From NCBI RefSeq assembly GCF_010015445.1, contig NC_053116.1, positions 34,826,285 through 34,890,284 on the forward strand: a DNA stretch of 64,000 nt, in the 5' to 3' direction. Shown here piece by piece: positions 23,680 through 36,000 of this stretch (its first letter is position 1; each line of letters starts with the position of its first letter). Position numbers and translations under genes: made by a program. Source of the DNA: Perca fluviatilis. Its lineage: Eukaryota; Chordata; Actinopteri; Perciformes; Percidae. The notes under the pieces are model-generated. The model had not been told where the DNA came from. It searched no databases and saw only the letters and a program-made list of their open reading frames with translations.

Positions 23680-24110
23680 GAAAGATAGCTTATGATCCCC
23701 TCCTGTATACGTATGATGTAACCATTGAGCATCTGGTGTGTGATAGAAGGTGCACGGCGAAGTCTATCTCAGCTGAGACTGACTTTTCTGTGATGCGATG
23801 GCGTATCAGGTCCCAGACAGCCGACCCCCAGTGGTCTGCAGCAGGTTGATAAGGTGGATGGGTGGAACATCAAGTGTCCCTTCGCAGTACTCATCCAGGT
23901 CACATCATGCCTCTGCAGTAAGGGGGGATCCAAGTTCAAAACAGGCAGGAGTTTTGGCCATAGTTTTGTTAACACATCTAATTACATCCAAGGTTTTCCC
24001 TTCCATTATAAGGCTTAGGTGAAGCACCCAAGCTGTATAAATGTTACCAAAATACTTAAAGATTCAAGATTTTTAATTTTTTTTTGCCATTTGTGCATAC
24101 ACCAAACAGT
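23680..24110. other. Intergenic, no gene seen
   Basis: No exon, RNA gene or recognised repeat could be supported. Confidence 0.4.
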
Positions 24111-24111
24111 C

Positions 24112-24256
24112 AATTCAATTCAATTTTATTTATAGTATCAAATCATAACAAGAGTTATCTCAAGACACTTTACAGAAAGAGTAGGTCTAGACCACAATCT
24201 ACAATTTACAAAGACCCAACAATTACAGTAATACAGGTACACAGCGGCCAAACAGG
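24112..24256 (+). repeat. Fragment of a high-copy teleost interspersed repeat
   Basis: Text such as AATTTTATTTATAGTATCAA and GTAGGTCTAGACCACA matches the first about 140 bases of the 1-kb repeat at 49,231 in a kif3b intron. Confidence 0.75.
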
Positions 24257-24646
24257 AAAAATATAAATTAGGTATGGTTGCTTTTTTGTTACGTTATCAC
24301 TACGGCACACCACTGCCAAAGGTGATCCTTGCTGAAAGGGAAGCTAAAAATAAGTAATCCAAAGAGTAATCAAAGTCAATCTTCACAGCTAAATGTTGTT
24401 ACCCATTTGTTAGTTTGATGTTTTATTCAGTTTTTGTTCATGTCACTAACTGATGCTGTTTCCACAGTGGGATCCTATAGCTAGACTAAAACTAAAAATA
24501 GGCATTTTGTCAACAGAGTTTTGGTAATTTTGACTAGTTTTTCACACCCCTGAATCTGAATAAATCTTTAGAGCATGAATGAGTTCTGTAACTTTTGTGT
24601 TACATTTTCATGTTACATCATTTATTTTCCTAGTAGCTTAGGCACC

Positions 24647-25027
24647 TTTAAAGCTATAGTGCGTAGTTTCTGTCACCCCCATGAGGAATTCTAAGTAATG
24701 ACAACAACACTGTCGGCGCGTCCACATGATACAAGCCTTCCGTGATCGCGCACCCACTCCTCCACGCAGTTGCTAGTAGCCAAGGAGGACACGTAGGATT
24801 AAAAATAACATGATGGACTCTTCAGGAGAGGTCACTATCTTCACTCGAGTTTCTCCGTGGGAAAGTCACCGGAGGACACAATTTTCGGAACGTAGCCATA
24901 CTGAGAAATACAGAGAGAGTTGTGTGGAGCTGATAGTCTTAATTAGCTTTGGATCAACTCATTTGGCAATGGATTGAATGTAACGGACGTTCATTAATAT
25001 CAAAAAGTTACGCACTAAATCTTTAAA
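24647..25027. repeat. MITE (TTAAAGCTATAGTGCGTAG family), copy 1
   Basis: The left end TTTAAAGCTATAGTGCGTAG and the right end GTTACGCACTAAATCTTTAAAG are imperfect inverted repeats. A second copy lies at 58,707-59,149 and a fragment at about 43,694-43,751. Confidence 0.75.
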
Positions 25028-25029
25028 GT

Positions 25030-25850
25030 CACCTTTTAGAATATTACTATTAGAATATTCCCTTACGGGGGAATCGTTGCTGAAAAGCTTAAAACAGGCA
25101 TTTTTGTCAGTAGAGTTTTGTTACTTTTCTGTTAGTTTCATGTCAGATTCAGTAGAAAAAACTACAGAATGCAGTTTTCTCAACACCTCAAATACATTTG
25201 AATAATTTAAAAGAGCCGGAATGAGTGACCTTTATTTTGTCTTTCATAGGCCTATTTAAACTGCAGCTTAAGTGGATTTACTATTACATATTGTGCTGAA
25301 CCTGGGAAATTACACCACCCATGCTATAGTTCCAGCCTTCAGCTGAATTGAAAGCCAGGTTGTGGGTAACAACAGAAAGGTCAACAGGAGGCGGGTTGTT
25401 TGAGGTTGACTACCTTATTTCCCTCTTCTGAAAGGCCACAGGCAAGAGTACAGTTATTCTGCACCAGCAGCAAGTAAGAAAGAGGCAGAGATTGAGACAC
25501 AGAGAGCGAGAAAGGAGGAAACGTGAGTGACATATACTCATCTGTAGATGGTATAATGACATGCAAACGTCACCTACTTCCTCTGCAGCTTCCTAGAGTA
25601 AAGTGTTACGTGTCTTAGGAACGTGTAGTCTCCAAAAAGGGAAATGTAACTGTTAGAACACAGAGTCAGAGTCAGCGATACACATAAAAACAAAATGTAC
25701 AATCTCATCCTGTATATTAAAAAAACGTACCATATATATTGATTAAGTTACAATGAAAGTCACAATGAAATGTGATTTTAGTTGTTGTATACAAGACAAG
25801 AATGTCATGTGATTTTATCTAGTGCACATGTATTTATGTTTGTATTTAAT
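25030..25850. other. Intergenic, no gene seen
   Basis: Unremarkable AT-rich DNA with no supported feature. Confidence 0.4.
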
Positions 25851-25852
25851 GT

Positions 25853-26034
25853 TATGCTCGTGTTAGGATGCCTATAATTCCTTTTTTAGGGAGCCTGTTG
25901 TAACATCTGGCCAGGGAAGAAAACTATAGCCTCTTGGCTGATTCTGGCGTACTAACAGAAATGTTTTTTAATATGCACTGTCCCTATCAAATAGAGATTA
26001 AATTAAATAAATTTGATCATTTACCAGATCAGAC

Positions 26035-26070
<36 letters not shown>
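25853..26070 (+). repeat. LINE-type 3' tail and (TA)n microsatellite
   Basis: CATCTGGCCAGGGAAGA...CTGATTCTGGCG...ATGCACTGTCCCTATCAAA...AAATAAATTTG resembles 3' ends of teleost L2-like LINEs (family knowledge). (TA)n follows at about 26,039-26,066. Confidence 0.45.
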
Positions 26071-26574
26071 CTGTGTCTGTATTTATTGTTTATTTCTTAT
26101 TATATTTTTAATATGTTTGTTTGTGTCTGTATGCACCTATCGCTCAACATGAAAAACGCTTCTACAACAGTTGTTTCCCTGCCACAGTCAGACTGATGGC
26201 AAAAACAATATCAAACACGTAACAATTCACTTTGATAATAATGCAACAATCCTCACTACTTCACTCTACGGTGCAATATTTGCAATATTTATTCTCGTGA
26301 CAAACGCAATATCCCCCATAGTTGTCATAGACCCATTACCCTTAGGATAGTGTTTATACATATTACTCCTACTCTATGTTTACAAGCTCCTGGTTTACAG
26401 TAGTGCTCATATTCCAGTTTCAGTATTCATAATTTATAAAAAAAAAAATTCCACTCTGTTGTATAGTATCTAAGGTTTTTTTTTGTCTTATTTTATTTAA
26501 TTTCATTTATCTTGTATAATATTTTTTTTCTATTTTAGTCAGTGTGCTTTTGGGTACCCTTAACTCTTTTTTAC

Positions 26575-26735
26575 TTGACTCAAAGAGCCTGCACAATAAT
26601 TCCTGTGTGCCTGGACTGTTTTGTGTATGCACAAATGGCAAATAAAAAAATCTTGAATCTTGAATCTATCACCAAGGCAAATTCCACCTAGGGTCACTGC
26701 TGTGGCCATAAACAACTTTCTGATTCTGATATCCG
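26575..26735 (+). repeat. Two LINE-type 3' tails in tandem
   Basis: First tail: GTGTGCCTGGACTG...GCACAAATGGCAAATAAA followed by CTTGAATCTTGAATC. Second tail: CCAAGGCAAATTCCACCTAG...TTTCTGATTCTGA. Both resemble 3' ends of teleost non-LTR elements with short terminal repeats. Confidence 0.5.
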
Positions 26736-26739
26736 ATAA

Positions 26740-29590
26740 CAACGGGAAGAAATGAAGTAAAAGTAAGGTGTGCATCTTTGTGTTTCGTTAGGTCGTTGGG
26801 ATCCATGCCAGTTGTTCACCTGAAGGAAGTCTCTCTTCTCTCTGTCTCTCTTCTCTCTATACACCCAGGCTGTGAGTTGCGGTTCTTTGCATTGTTATCA
26901 TTGCTGTCATCTCTAACAATGAAAAACAGTGTGTGTTCAAGGGGATGGGGGGAGGAGCAGACACAGAGAACGACACAGGAAAAGAGGGAAAGAACAGCCA
27001 GCTGTCGAGCATCAGAGAAAAGAAAAAACGAGAGTGATTGAACACAAAGAGAGAATACGTTGGACCGGGTTGGCTGAACTGGAGGATGTGGAGGGATTAA
27101 GTACCCTTCAAAGCAAAGGCCCAAGTAGAAAACATCTCAAACGGCTCATTGTGAAGAAACGGCACGCAAAACAAAAAGTTGGTTTTAAAACAGAAAAAAT
27201 ACAGCTCTTATTAAGAACTTTATTTGGTGTTTTTGGCCACATGTGTTATTTGTTATATTGTAATAGTATATTATCACTATTGAATTGCATACATTCAGTT
27301 GTCCTTGGAGTAATAATGAACAACAAATTGTATGCAGATCGTATCAAATGTATCACTCAGCCTCTCAACAGGACACAATGATCTCTTTAACGTGACATGT
27401 TTAAGCAATTATCAGCTGATTCAGTCAAACAAGGCAGGCTGGCAGAGAGTCCACAAATTGAAATGAAAGTAACAAAAGTTTTGAGACCGCACCCAGGCCA
27501 CATGTTGCCATGCGGCAAACTGGCTTTGGTGCATGTTGAGCACACATGTGAACATCTAATGAAGAGCCTGTAAAGACAGATCTCTGGGAAGGCTGTTTCT
27601 TTATCATTGGACATAGCACTGATTGGCTCCATCTGATTTCCAACCAGGGAAACCAGAGGCAAAGCAGGACGGTCTAAATGCAATTATTTTTCTTTTTTTT
27701 TTTGCAATGTGAACTTTGCGTGGCCGCTTTGTTTGCCAATCTGCAGGAATGATGAGAAGAGAATAAGCACACGATAAGATAGTTTGCTGAATCCGTTTTT
27801 GTGCTTCTTTTCTTCTCTTCCAAATGTGCTGACACCCATCATTACTCATTTCTGAAGAGTTTAAAGTGAATGTTGTTGCTGTGACATCAGAGAATAGATG
27901 GATTTGTCCCCCTAAAAAAACATGAAAGACAACCCACTCCCGAAAACACGTAAAAAAATAACCCTTCAGGGCCCAGGGGCTTAAAACATGCACGGAAAAC
28001 TAGAAGTGTGTCTACTTGTGCTTCGTTGGGGGGGTTAAAGAACACAACAGGAGCGTGAAAAATAAAGATGTGATTTCTTGTGATTTTAAATGTCTTTTAT
28101 GTAGCTGGAACCTTATAGGAGCTTATGGCTTTAACAAGGTATCATTCTCTTATAGATCTCTTGTAGACTGTTTAGATGTACAGTACACGATTCCTAAAAA
28201 AAAAAACATCCAGAAACACGTGTGATGTTTTGAATATGCAAAACGTTTTGAACAATACAGGAGAGTAATCATTTCCTTCACATAAATAAAGACATATGCA
28301 CCGTAAATTGTTGCATAAAAAATCCACCAGAATGGAGGAAATTGAGTGTGGTCTGGTGGGGCGACACCCAGCACCCGCGGTTATTAGTTATTAGTGTTAT
28401 TAGCAATGTGCAGTACAACAAAAATATGGTGTCTTTTGACAATTAAACCATGTAAACCTATTCTGATACAACCTCTAAATACAACTATGAACCTGAAAAT
28501 GAGCATAATATGAGCACTTTAATGTATATACAATGCTTTCAATGCCTTAATTACTGTAAATGCTTTCACATGTCTCAATTGTCAGGAATGCTAACAACTG
28601 GAAAGGTAAAGTGTCGTTTTTTTTTTTCTTATGTCAGGGAGGAAAAAAATGACTTGTGATCTCACATCCTTATTTTGCAAGAACTGTGTCAGGTTTATAA
28701 TGGTTCACGTCTCAGTTTGGATTGAAACTTGTTAACAAATTGTACAAGGTTGTCTTTAGTAATCGATAGTGTCTTTCTATTGACCTTGTAATTTTGTACA
28801 TACAATTGCTCTAGAATGTTTGCTGCAATGCTTGCATCATATCCCTACTTGTAAGATTATTAAAGTTATTTTGTGTATGGTTGTTTGCAGAGCAGGGGAA
28901 AGCTTCAATTAGCTAGTGAGCAAAGGAGACCTGCTGTACATGAACACAATTGTTTAGCTAAAGTTAGAACAGTTTTGGTAACTTCAATTTTGGGATTTCT
29001 GTATTTGTGTTTTCGTCTGTGTTCTCACTGGTTTAAAGTGGGCAGGACTCAGTGAGAAATGGTAGATGTCACACATTTCTTTATTTGTACAAATCAGAAT
29101 TTAACAAAATTTGAATCAAAATTAGATGACAGCTGTGGGGCTTATAGCTTGGTTTCCAGACGTCTGAGTGGCCGCCCACATCTCAGATTTGTTCAGTGGT
29201 TCAGTGAATGAGATCAACAGCAAGTTAATAACATGAAAACAATGGCAGGCTATATGGATGAAGTGAAAGAAAATGGCAATGCAGTCTGATTACCAGGCCG
29301 TGCTTACCACAGTTCAGTTTTTGAGAACGCCTAATAAATAATACCCAAGAATTTTAACTTTCATTGTTGCATATTTGGGGACAAATATCTAAGACTTTAA
29401 ACCAGGTTTTTAGAGACTTTAAAATACCGTTCTGTTTCTATTAGAGCTTATACAAAAAAAACTAAAAAAACTTGGCAATTCTGGTCATTCAGGAAATTAT
29501 TCTTTTAATTACTCTGTTCTTTAGTTTTATTTTTGTCCTTTTTAGTCTTGCAAAAATTGTATTATTGTTGTTTGTTTTGTTTTAATGTTT
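26740..29590. other. Intergenic, no gene supported
   Basis: A 150-residue + frame (26,929-27,381) and a 129-residue - frame (27,604-27,993) are open. Both are compositionally biased, have no recognisable domain or credible splice context, and are probably chance. No RNA gene is seen. Confidence 0.4.
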
Positions 29591-29594
29591 TATG

Positions 29595-29680
29595 TTTGTC
29601 TTTGTTGTTTTTAATATTGATATGCGAAGCACTTTGGGCTGCATGTCTGTATGACAAGTGCTATATGAATAAAGTTGAGT
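29595..29680 (+). repeat. Interspersed-repeat 3' tail
   Basis: GATATGCGAAGCACTTTGGG...ACAAGTGCTATATGAATAAAGTTGAG is the 'reduced activity range' type tail seen at 3' ends of several teleost retroelements. Confidence 0.5.
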
Positions 29681-29879
29681 TGCACTGTTTGTATGTTCTG
29701 AATGACAAACTCTGTAAAACCTGTGACATAAAGAGGGAGTGTAAAGCAGCAGATAGCTGAACAAACAATGTGAATAAATAATAATAACACGAGCGGAGGT
29801 AATAATAACACATTTTTAGTATTCAGGGTTGTTTTAACTAGCGCACTTTATACAGCTTAGTTTGCCACACTCTCTATAT

Positions 29880-30038
29880 GAAGGGCACTAGTTTTAACCA
29901 TAGCCGCAATGTAGCGCTACCACCTCCGGTCCACTAGGTGGCAGCAGACGTGTTTGATGCGCGTTTGAATTTCTCAATAAATCCAAAGAAGAAGCCGACT
30001 TAAAAAACAGGGTATTCTGGGATGTAAAATGAACCACA
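29880..30038 (+). promoter_or_regulatory. pofut1: pofut1 promoter and 5' UTR region
   Basis: Just upstream of the pofut1 start lie, in order, a perfect CTCF-type core (CCACTAGGTGGCAG, 29,931-29,944), a ZNF143-like half site on the - strand (CCCAGAATAC, within about 30,011-30,021), and ACAATGGCGGC overlapping the ATG, which matches the YY1-type initiator (ATGGCGGC). No TATA box is apparent, so a housekeeping-type initiator is inferred. The transcription start cannot be placed exactly. Confidence 0.55.
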
Positions 30039-33000
30039 ATGGCGGCTAAACAAAAAGCATGTTATGCTCTTACATTGACGTGTTTGTTTTTATCACTTCT
30101 ACTCCAAACTTGTTGGACTTTTGCCGAAGAACTGAAGTGGGATCAGAATGGCTACATTCTGTACTGCCCGTGCATGGGTAATTAACACTTTGTAGCCGAT
30201 ACGTGGATATTTTGCATTCCGTAGTTTGAGAAGAGCAAAGCTAGCGAGTCCAAAACTTTCACTCATTCCTAAGATGAGAGCGGTGTGTTATATCTGCTAA
30301 AGCACATATCGCCTAAATATGAACCCAAAGCTATGTCAAACTCTGCTAGGAGTTCAGTAGGCAGGGCTTTATGTTACTTAACCGCTAGAGAAGATGCACC
30401 AATGGCTAGTTAGCAGCTAACTGAGTGGAGCTTATGACAACTGGGGTGTAACGATAATGGCTGCAGCGGTTGCTATTCTGTTAGCAAATCACTCAGAAGA
30501 TATTCAAGTTCAAGTTACTTTATTGTCCCTCAATGGGGCAATTTGTTGTGCAGCAGATAGTATATTACAAACCACACACAATACAGAGATTGTCTACCTT
30601 GCAGGCATAGTTAAAACCAGTAAACAATCAATAAATAGTAGATTAATAAGTTATCTATAGTTCTTTATAGAATTAAGAAATAGAGTGGCTGCAGGTACAA
30701 AGGAGTGTTTATATCTGTTGGTTCTGAGTTTTGGGAGTTTAAAGCGTGATCCAGAGGGCAACACCTGAAATTCAGCCTGTAAGGGATGAGAACTATCTGA
30801 CAGGATAGATTCAACCCTTCTTAGCATCTGCTTCATATTATATATTATATTAGAGATCATATAGTGCATGGTATTTGGAGGTAAACATCCCCTCCAGTCT
30901 CTAAGTTTCCATTTTCTTGTCATGAGAAGCAGTATTAAGTTTACTGTTGAAAATGAGAGTATAAAGCGCCCAATGTTATTGTTCAGGTCGCTTTGGAAAC
31001 CAGGCAGATCACTTCCTGGGATCTCTGGCCTTTGCAAAGATGTTGAACCGAACCCTGGCAGTCCCTCCCTGGATAGTGTACCGACACCACACACACCCTT
31101 ACACCAATGTGAGTACAGCCAGTGAACTCTGAGCAACAGACACTGACAACCTGACCCCGACTGCAACCACACACATATACATTATTAATTCTTAGTACTT
31201 AATTAATTACTAAGGGAAATATCAATGTTGCAGCAGCCACGTCAAATAAATCAGAAAGAAGTGAGGTAGGTAGGTAAGAAACAAATGCAGAAGTAATATG
31301 AATTAGAATAACAAAGCCTGAGAATGGAGACAAAAGGTAAAACCATAACATTAACTCTAATATGCGTTGAATAAACACAGGCCAATGATAGTGTCCATTA
31401 ATGTACTGCGCATGGGCACATATATATATGCTTGACTTAAACATTGCTTTCCTAACTTTGAAAATACATAGATACACATTTACTGTTTATAATAAATCTT
31501 GCACCAGCAACTTGGTAAAAATCTTCGACATTAACAGGAATTACAATTCAAGTGTAAATCTTTAAAATGCAGCAACAGATTGGTCAAAACTCAAACAGGA
31601 ATTAAATTCCAATATATAATGTTTATAGTATATAAATAAAGAATTGTATTGAATAGACCATATCGGCATGATAGCTGTATTGGATTGGTGCAACCTTACT
31701 GAAAAGTGCAAAAGAAGAACAGACTGTTTTGGAAAGATTGTGATAATAGATGTCATGAGTGAACGTAATAAAGGAACATATGCGTCCAGGTGAACATAGG
31801 AGCCCCCTCTCCCAACATACAAGGGGTGCTTTCCATTCAGTGTTGTTTTGGGATTAGAGCTGGGCGATATGGAGATAATCAAATATCACAATATTTTTGC
31901 CCAAATACATTGATGTCAATATAGCTGCTATATTGTAGGGGTGACTATTGGTGCTTTCACAAAATATTTACATTTGTGATAAATAATCATCAGTAATGTG
32001 GATATAATGACTAAGTGGGTAAAGGCAAATAATAAAACAGCTAGAACAGTCTGGTAAGTTCAGAAAAAGACTTTCACTTTACTGTAATGTAGCCTTAAAA
32101 ACAAGGAAAAGACAACACATATTTTAATATCCAAAATATAAGACGATATCCAGCCACATATATCGAAATATTATCAATATATTGCTCAGCCCTATTTGGG
32201 ATATGTTGACAATAACAAAAAATTGAATCTCATCACCAGCCTTATCCTTTAAACCTGAAATGGACTGTGCTGTTTTATTCCGTTCTTTTCTGTTCTATTC
32301 AGGTCCACATTCCCTACAGTGAGTTATTCCAACTGGAGGCCTTGTCTGCCTACCACCGAGTGGTCAGTTTGGAGGACTTCATGGAGAAGCTGGCTCCCAA
32401 ATACTGGCCCTCCAAACAAAGGACAGGCTACTGCTTCGAGACTGCTGCACAGCGGAGTGCAGACAAGAAATCCTGCCCCATGAAGGTGTGAGTCCAGTGG
32501 TCTAGATTATTTAAGTGATGAGTGTCAGGTAGCTACAATGAAGTAGGATTATCTGGTATTGGTTGCTGCTTTCAGATTGTCTACTTATGTATCAATTCTC
32601 TCCCCTAAAAGATTTGAAATAGTAACAGGGTTTCTGTGGGTTCTTAAAAAGTCAACATTTTAAAATTGAGATATTTTAGGCCTTAAAATATCTTTCATTC
32701 GTTGTGTTGTAGGTCTTATTTGATTTCAAACAGGTCTTAATTTTCCTACTTCCATGTAACGCTGCCTCTAATGCTCATTGAAATGCTTCCGCAGCACTTG
32801 AGATTGTTTTTGTTTTGTCTGTGTGATATAGGTCTTAAATTTCATCCATAATGGTCTCAAAAAGGTCTTAAAAATTCTTAAATTTGACTTGGTGAAACCT
32901 GCAGAAACCCTGTATGCTTTGTTACTTTCAACGAAGCATAAGTGAGCTTTCTTTGAAAGCAGATAGAGACTCGGGGGCCCGATCTTGCATCCGGCGCAGC

Positions 33001-36000
33001 GCAAAGCCCGACGCAAGTGTCTTTGCTAGTTTAAGACCGACACAGTTGTCAATTTCCCGTCCAGCGCCCGCGTCGTTTAAATAGCAAATGCACCTGCGCC
33101 CATCTGTGCGCCCATGGGCGTGCTGGTCTTACAGGGCGGTGTGTTGAGGTGCATTCTTGGTGTATTGCTATCTTGAGGCAGCGGGAAGTGATCGCGCCAT
33201 TGACCTACAAAAACCTGGTCTAAAGTCAATAACGCAGCATTTCATTGTTATTTTAGCAGCGCATTAGTAAAATACGCCTAGGCTCGTGCACAGCACACGC
33301 ACACTATGCTTGTTACACACACACACACAGGGACACGCAGCAGCACACAAACATGCAAAAGATTACAAATAAAAATATTACGGTGCAAATCCGCCATCAT
33401 GATAGCAATGCGACAACTTACAAACGCGCCTGGCTTTTAAAGGGAATGGGAGATGACACTCTGATTGGTTTATTGCATGTTACACAGGGTTCATACGTTT
33501 TGAAAAAACCTGGAAAAGTTATGGAATTAAAAAAATGCAAATTCCAGGCCTCGAAAGGTTTTGGAAACATAAAAAGACCCGGAAAGTTTTGTAAAAGTCA
33601 TGGAATAGTTTTTTTAACACAGCATAATAATATGTGATTAATAAATGTATTTCACGTCGTCCTAACCTCAGCGTTCTATTCAGGGCGTGATATTACGAAT
33701 CCCACTATGAACCACATAAGTTGTCATTCGTTTTATTGTTAAAACTCTGAGGGTAAACTTTAACACAGATTTTTATTCTTATTGTATAATGTCGACTGAC
33801 ATTTTCAGGAATACATAGTCATGGAAATTTGCCGAAAAGTATTGGTTAAAATGCGTATGAACCCTGGTTACACCCAAAACACACCTGTGATTAATGAAGA
33901 CACTAAGTACAACCCTTTTTGAACCATGCGCCCAGCGCACAGACCCTTTTTTCCACCGTCAAACTATCAAAATTGAATTTGGACACGCCCTAAACGCACC
34001 TGTGCCAGGCGCTTCACGCCGTGCACGTAGATCGTTAAAATAGGGCCCTCAGCCTCTTCGTCAATAAATGATGGTGATTACAAGTGAAATGGGTGAGGGT
34101 GAAATGCTGCCCCCTGGTGGCCCATAGACCTACACTCATAACTATGACACAACTGTTACAGTTTAATGGCTCTGATATGGACAGATGGTTCTGATTTATT
34201 TTTTAGGATGGGAACCCATTTGGTCCGTTCTGGGACTACGTCGGTGTGGAGTTTGACAAGTCTGTCTTGTTTGGTGGTATTTCTTTTAGTTCCTACCACC
34301 AACCTCAGTGGATGAAGAAGTGAGTACATGTTCAGTAGCCCCACTCTACTGTAGACACATTTAGGCTTATTAGAGATGAGACAAAACATAAAGAAAACCA
34401 CATCTTCATAAGCAACATTGCTAGCCTTAACATTATAATTGACTGATACCCCCTTTCCACAAATGCAAACCTAGTTCTGGTTCTGGGCTGCTGCCCATTT
34501 GAAGTTGGTTCAACTGACCAACCTTCTAAGAACATTAACGTCGCTGTATACATCTGTATACGTTTCCGCTTTCCATTCCCGCTTCCAAATTCTCAAAAGT
34601 CAGTTTTTTTTTTTACTTTTTTGAAAATCTTTGACGCAAGTTTTTGGCACTCCTTTCAAAAAAAATGTCATCACTTTTAACTCTGTAAAAAAAAAAAACG
34701 TTTTTTATGTGTGGGTTTTGAGACGGCGACATACACAGACCACTGCTGCATCGATTTTAAGATACTGAAGCTCTGGATTTTAGTTGGTCTTGTTGGTCAC
34801 GGTAATAATCCCGTCCCCACCCCTGACGTCAAGGGTTTTTGGTTCTAAACCAGCAAAGAGTTGGTGCCGCTCTGGAACCACTTCCTGGTTCTTTGGCTGT
34901 CGAAACACAAAGAACTGGTTGGAGATTAGGCACCGGCTCCAAACCAGCTCTACAAACTTTCTTTGTGAAAAAGGGGTATGACTAATGAGGTTTCTGAGGT
35001 TTTAATTTTCCATTTGATTTTTACCGAAAAAGGCGGAGCCTTAAGTGGTTAACACGTAGCTTCTCCTCATGCTTCCTGTGTTTTGAAAAGGTTTCCTCCC
35101 TCTGAGCACCCTGTGCTGGCACTGCCGGGGGCTCCTGCCCAGTTCCCCGTGATAGAGGAGCACGTGGGCCTGCAGCGCTACGTGGTGTGGTCAGACAAGA
35201 TGGTAAAGGAGGGAGAGGAGCACATTGCTACCCTGCTGACCAGGCCGTACGTTGCCATTCACTTGAGGATTGGCAGTGACTGGGTGAGACATTCTTCACA
35301 ACTTAAGAGCTAGGGTTTGGACACATAAGGGTTGTTCTCTCTCTCTCTTTCTGTTTTTCCATATTCACATTTGCTCGTATGCTCACATACAGGCAATCAC
35401 GCATCTGTTCACACACAGATATCTCCGACATCACATTTCTGTTTTCGTTTTTTTTGGGGGGGCAATTTTAGGCCTTTATTGATAGGACAGCTGACAAAAT
35501 TAAAGGGGGGAGAGAGAGGGAATGACATGCAGCAAAGGGCCGCAGGTCGGAGCTGAACCCGGGCCCGCTGCATTCGAGGAGTAAACCTCTATATATGGGC
35601 GCCCGCTCTACCAACTGAGCTATCCGGGCACCCACACAATGAGATTTTTGATAAATAATCATCAGTAATGTGGATATAATGACTAAGTGGGTAAAGGCAA
35701 ATAATAGAACAGTTACAACAGTCTGGTAAGTTCAGAAAATGACATCACTTTACTGTAATGCAGCCTTTAAAACCAGGAAAAGACAACACTTATGCCACAT
35801 TACAATATCCAAAATCTAAGTCGATATCTAGTCTCATATCACGATATCGATATAATATTGATATATTGCCCAGCTCTACTTGATCCGACGAACTAGATCA
35901 TCAAATCAAATCAAAGCATTGACTGCAATGTTGCTGCCACTTCTGCCGTTGTTTACCTTTTTTCTTCTTCTTCTAGTCCGTAGAAATAGCAAAGTCGGTA

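Noticed and set aside
26929..27381. 150-residue + frame
   Set aside because: Lys/Arg/Glu-rich start from purine-rich DNA, then unrelated hydrophobic text. No recognisable family and no promoter or splice context.
30651..31172. 173-residue - strand frame
   Set aside because: It runs antisense through a repeat and pofut1 exon 2, so it is a shadow of the real gene.
32486..32492. Alternative pofut1 exon 3 donor GTGAGT at 32,488
   Set aside because: It is a stronger donor but adds two bases and breaks the frame with exon 4. The GTGTGA donor at 32,486 keeps the conserved K-D-G-N-P junction.
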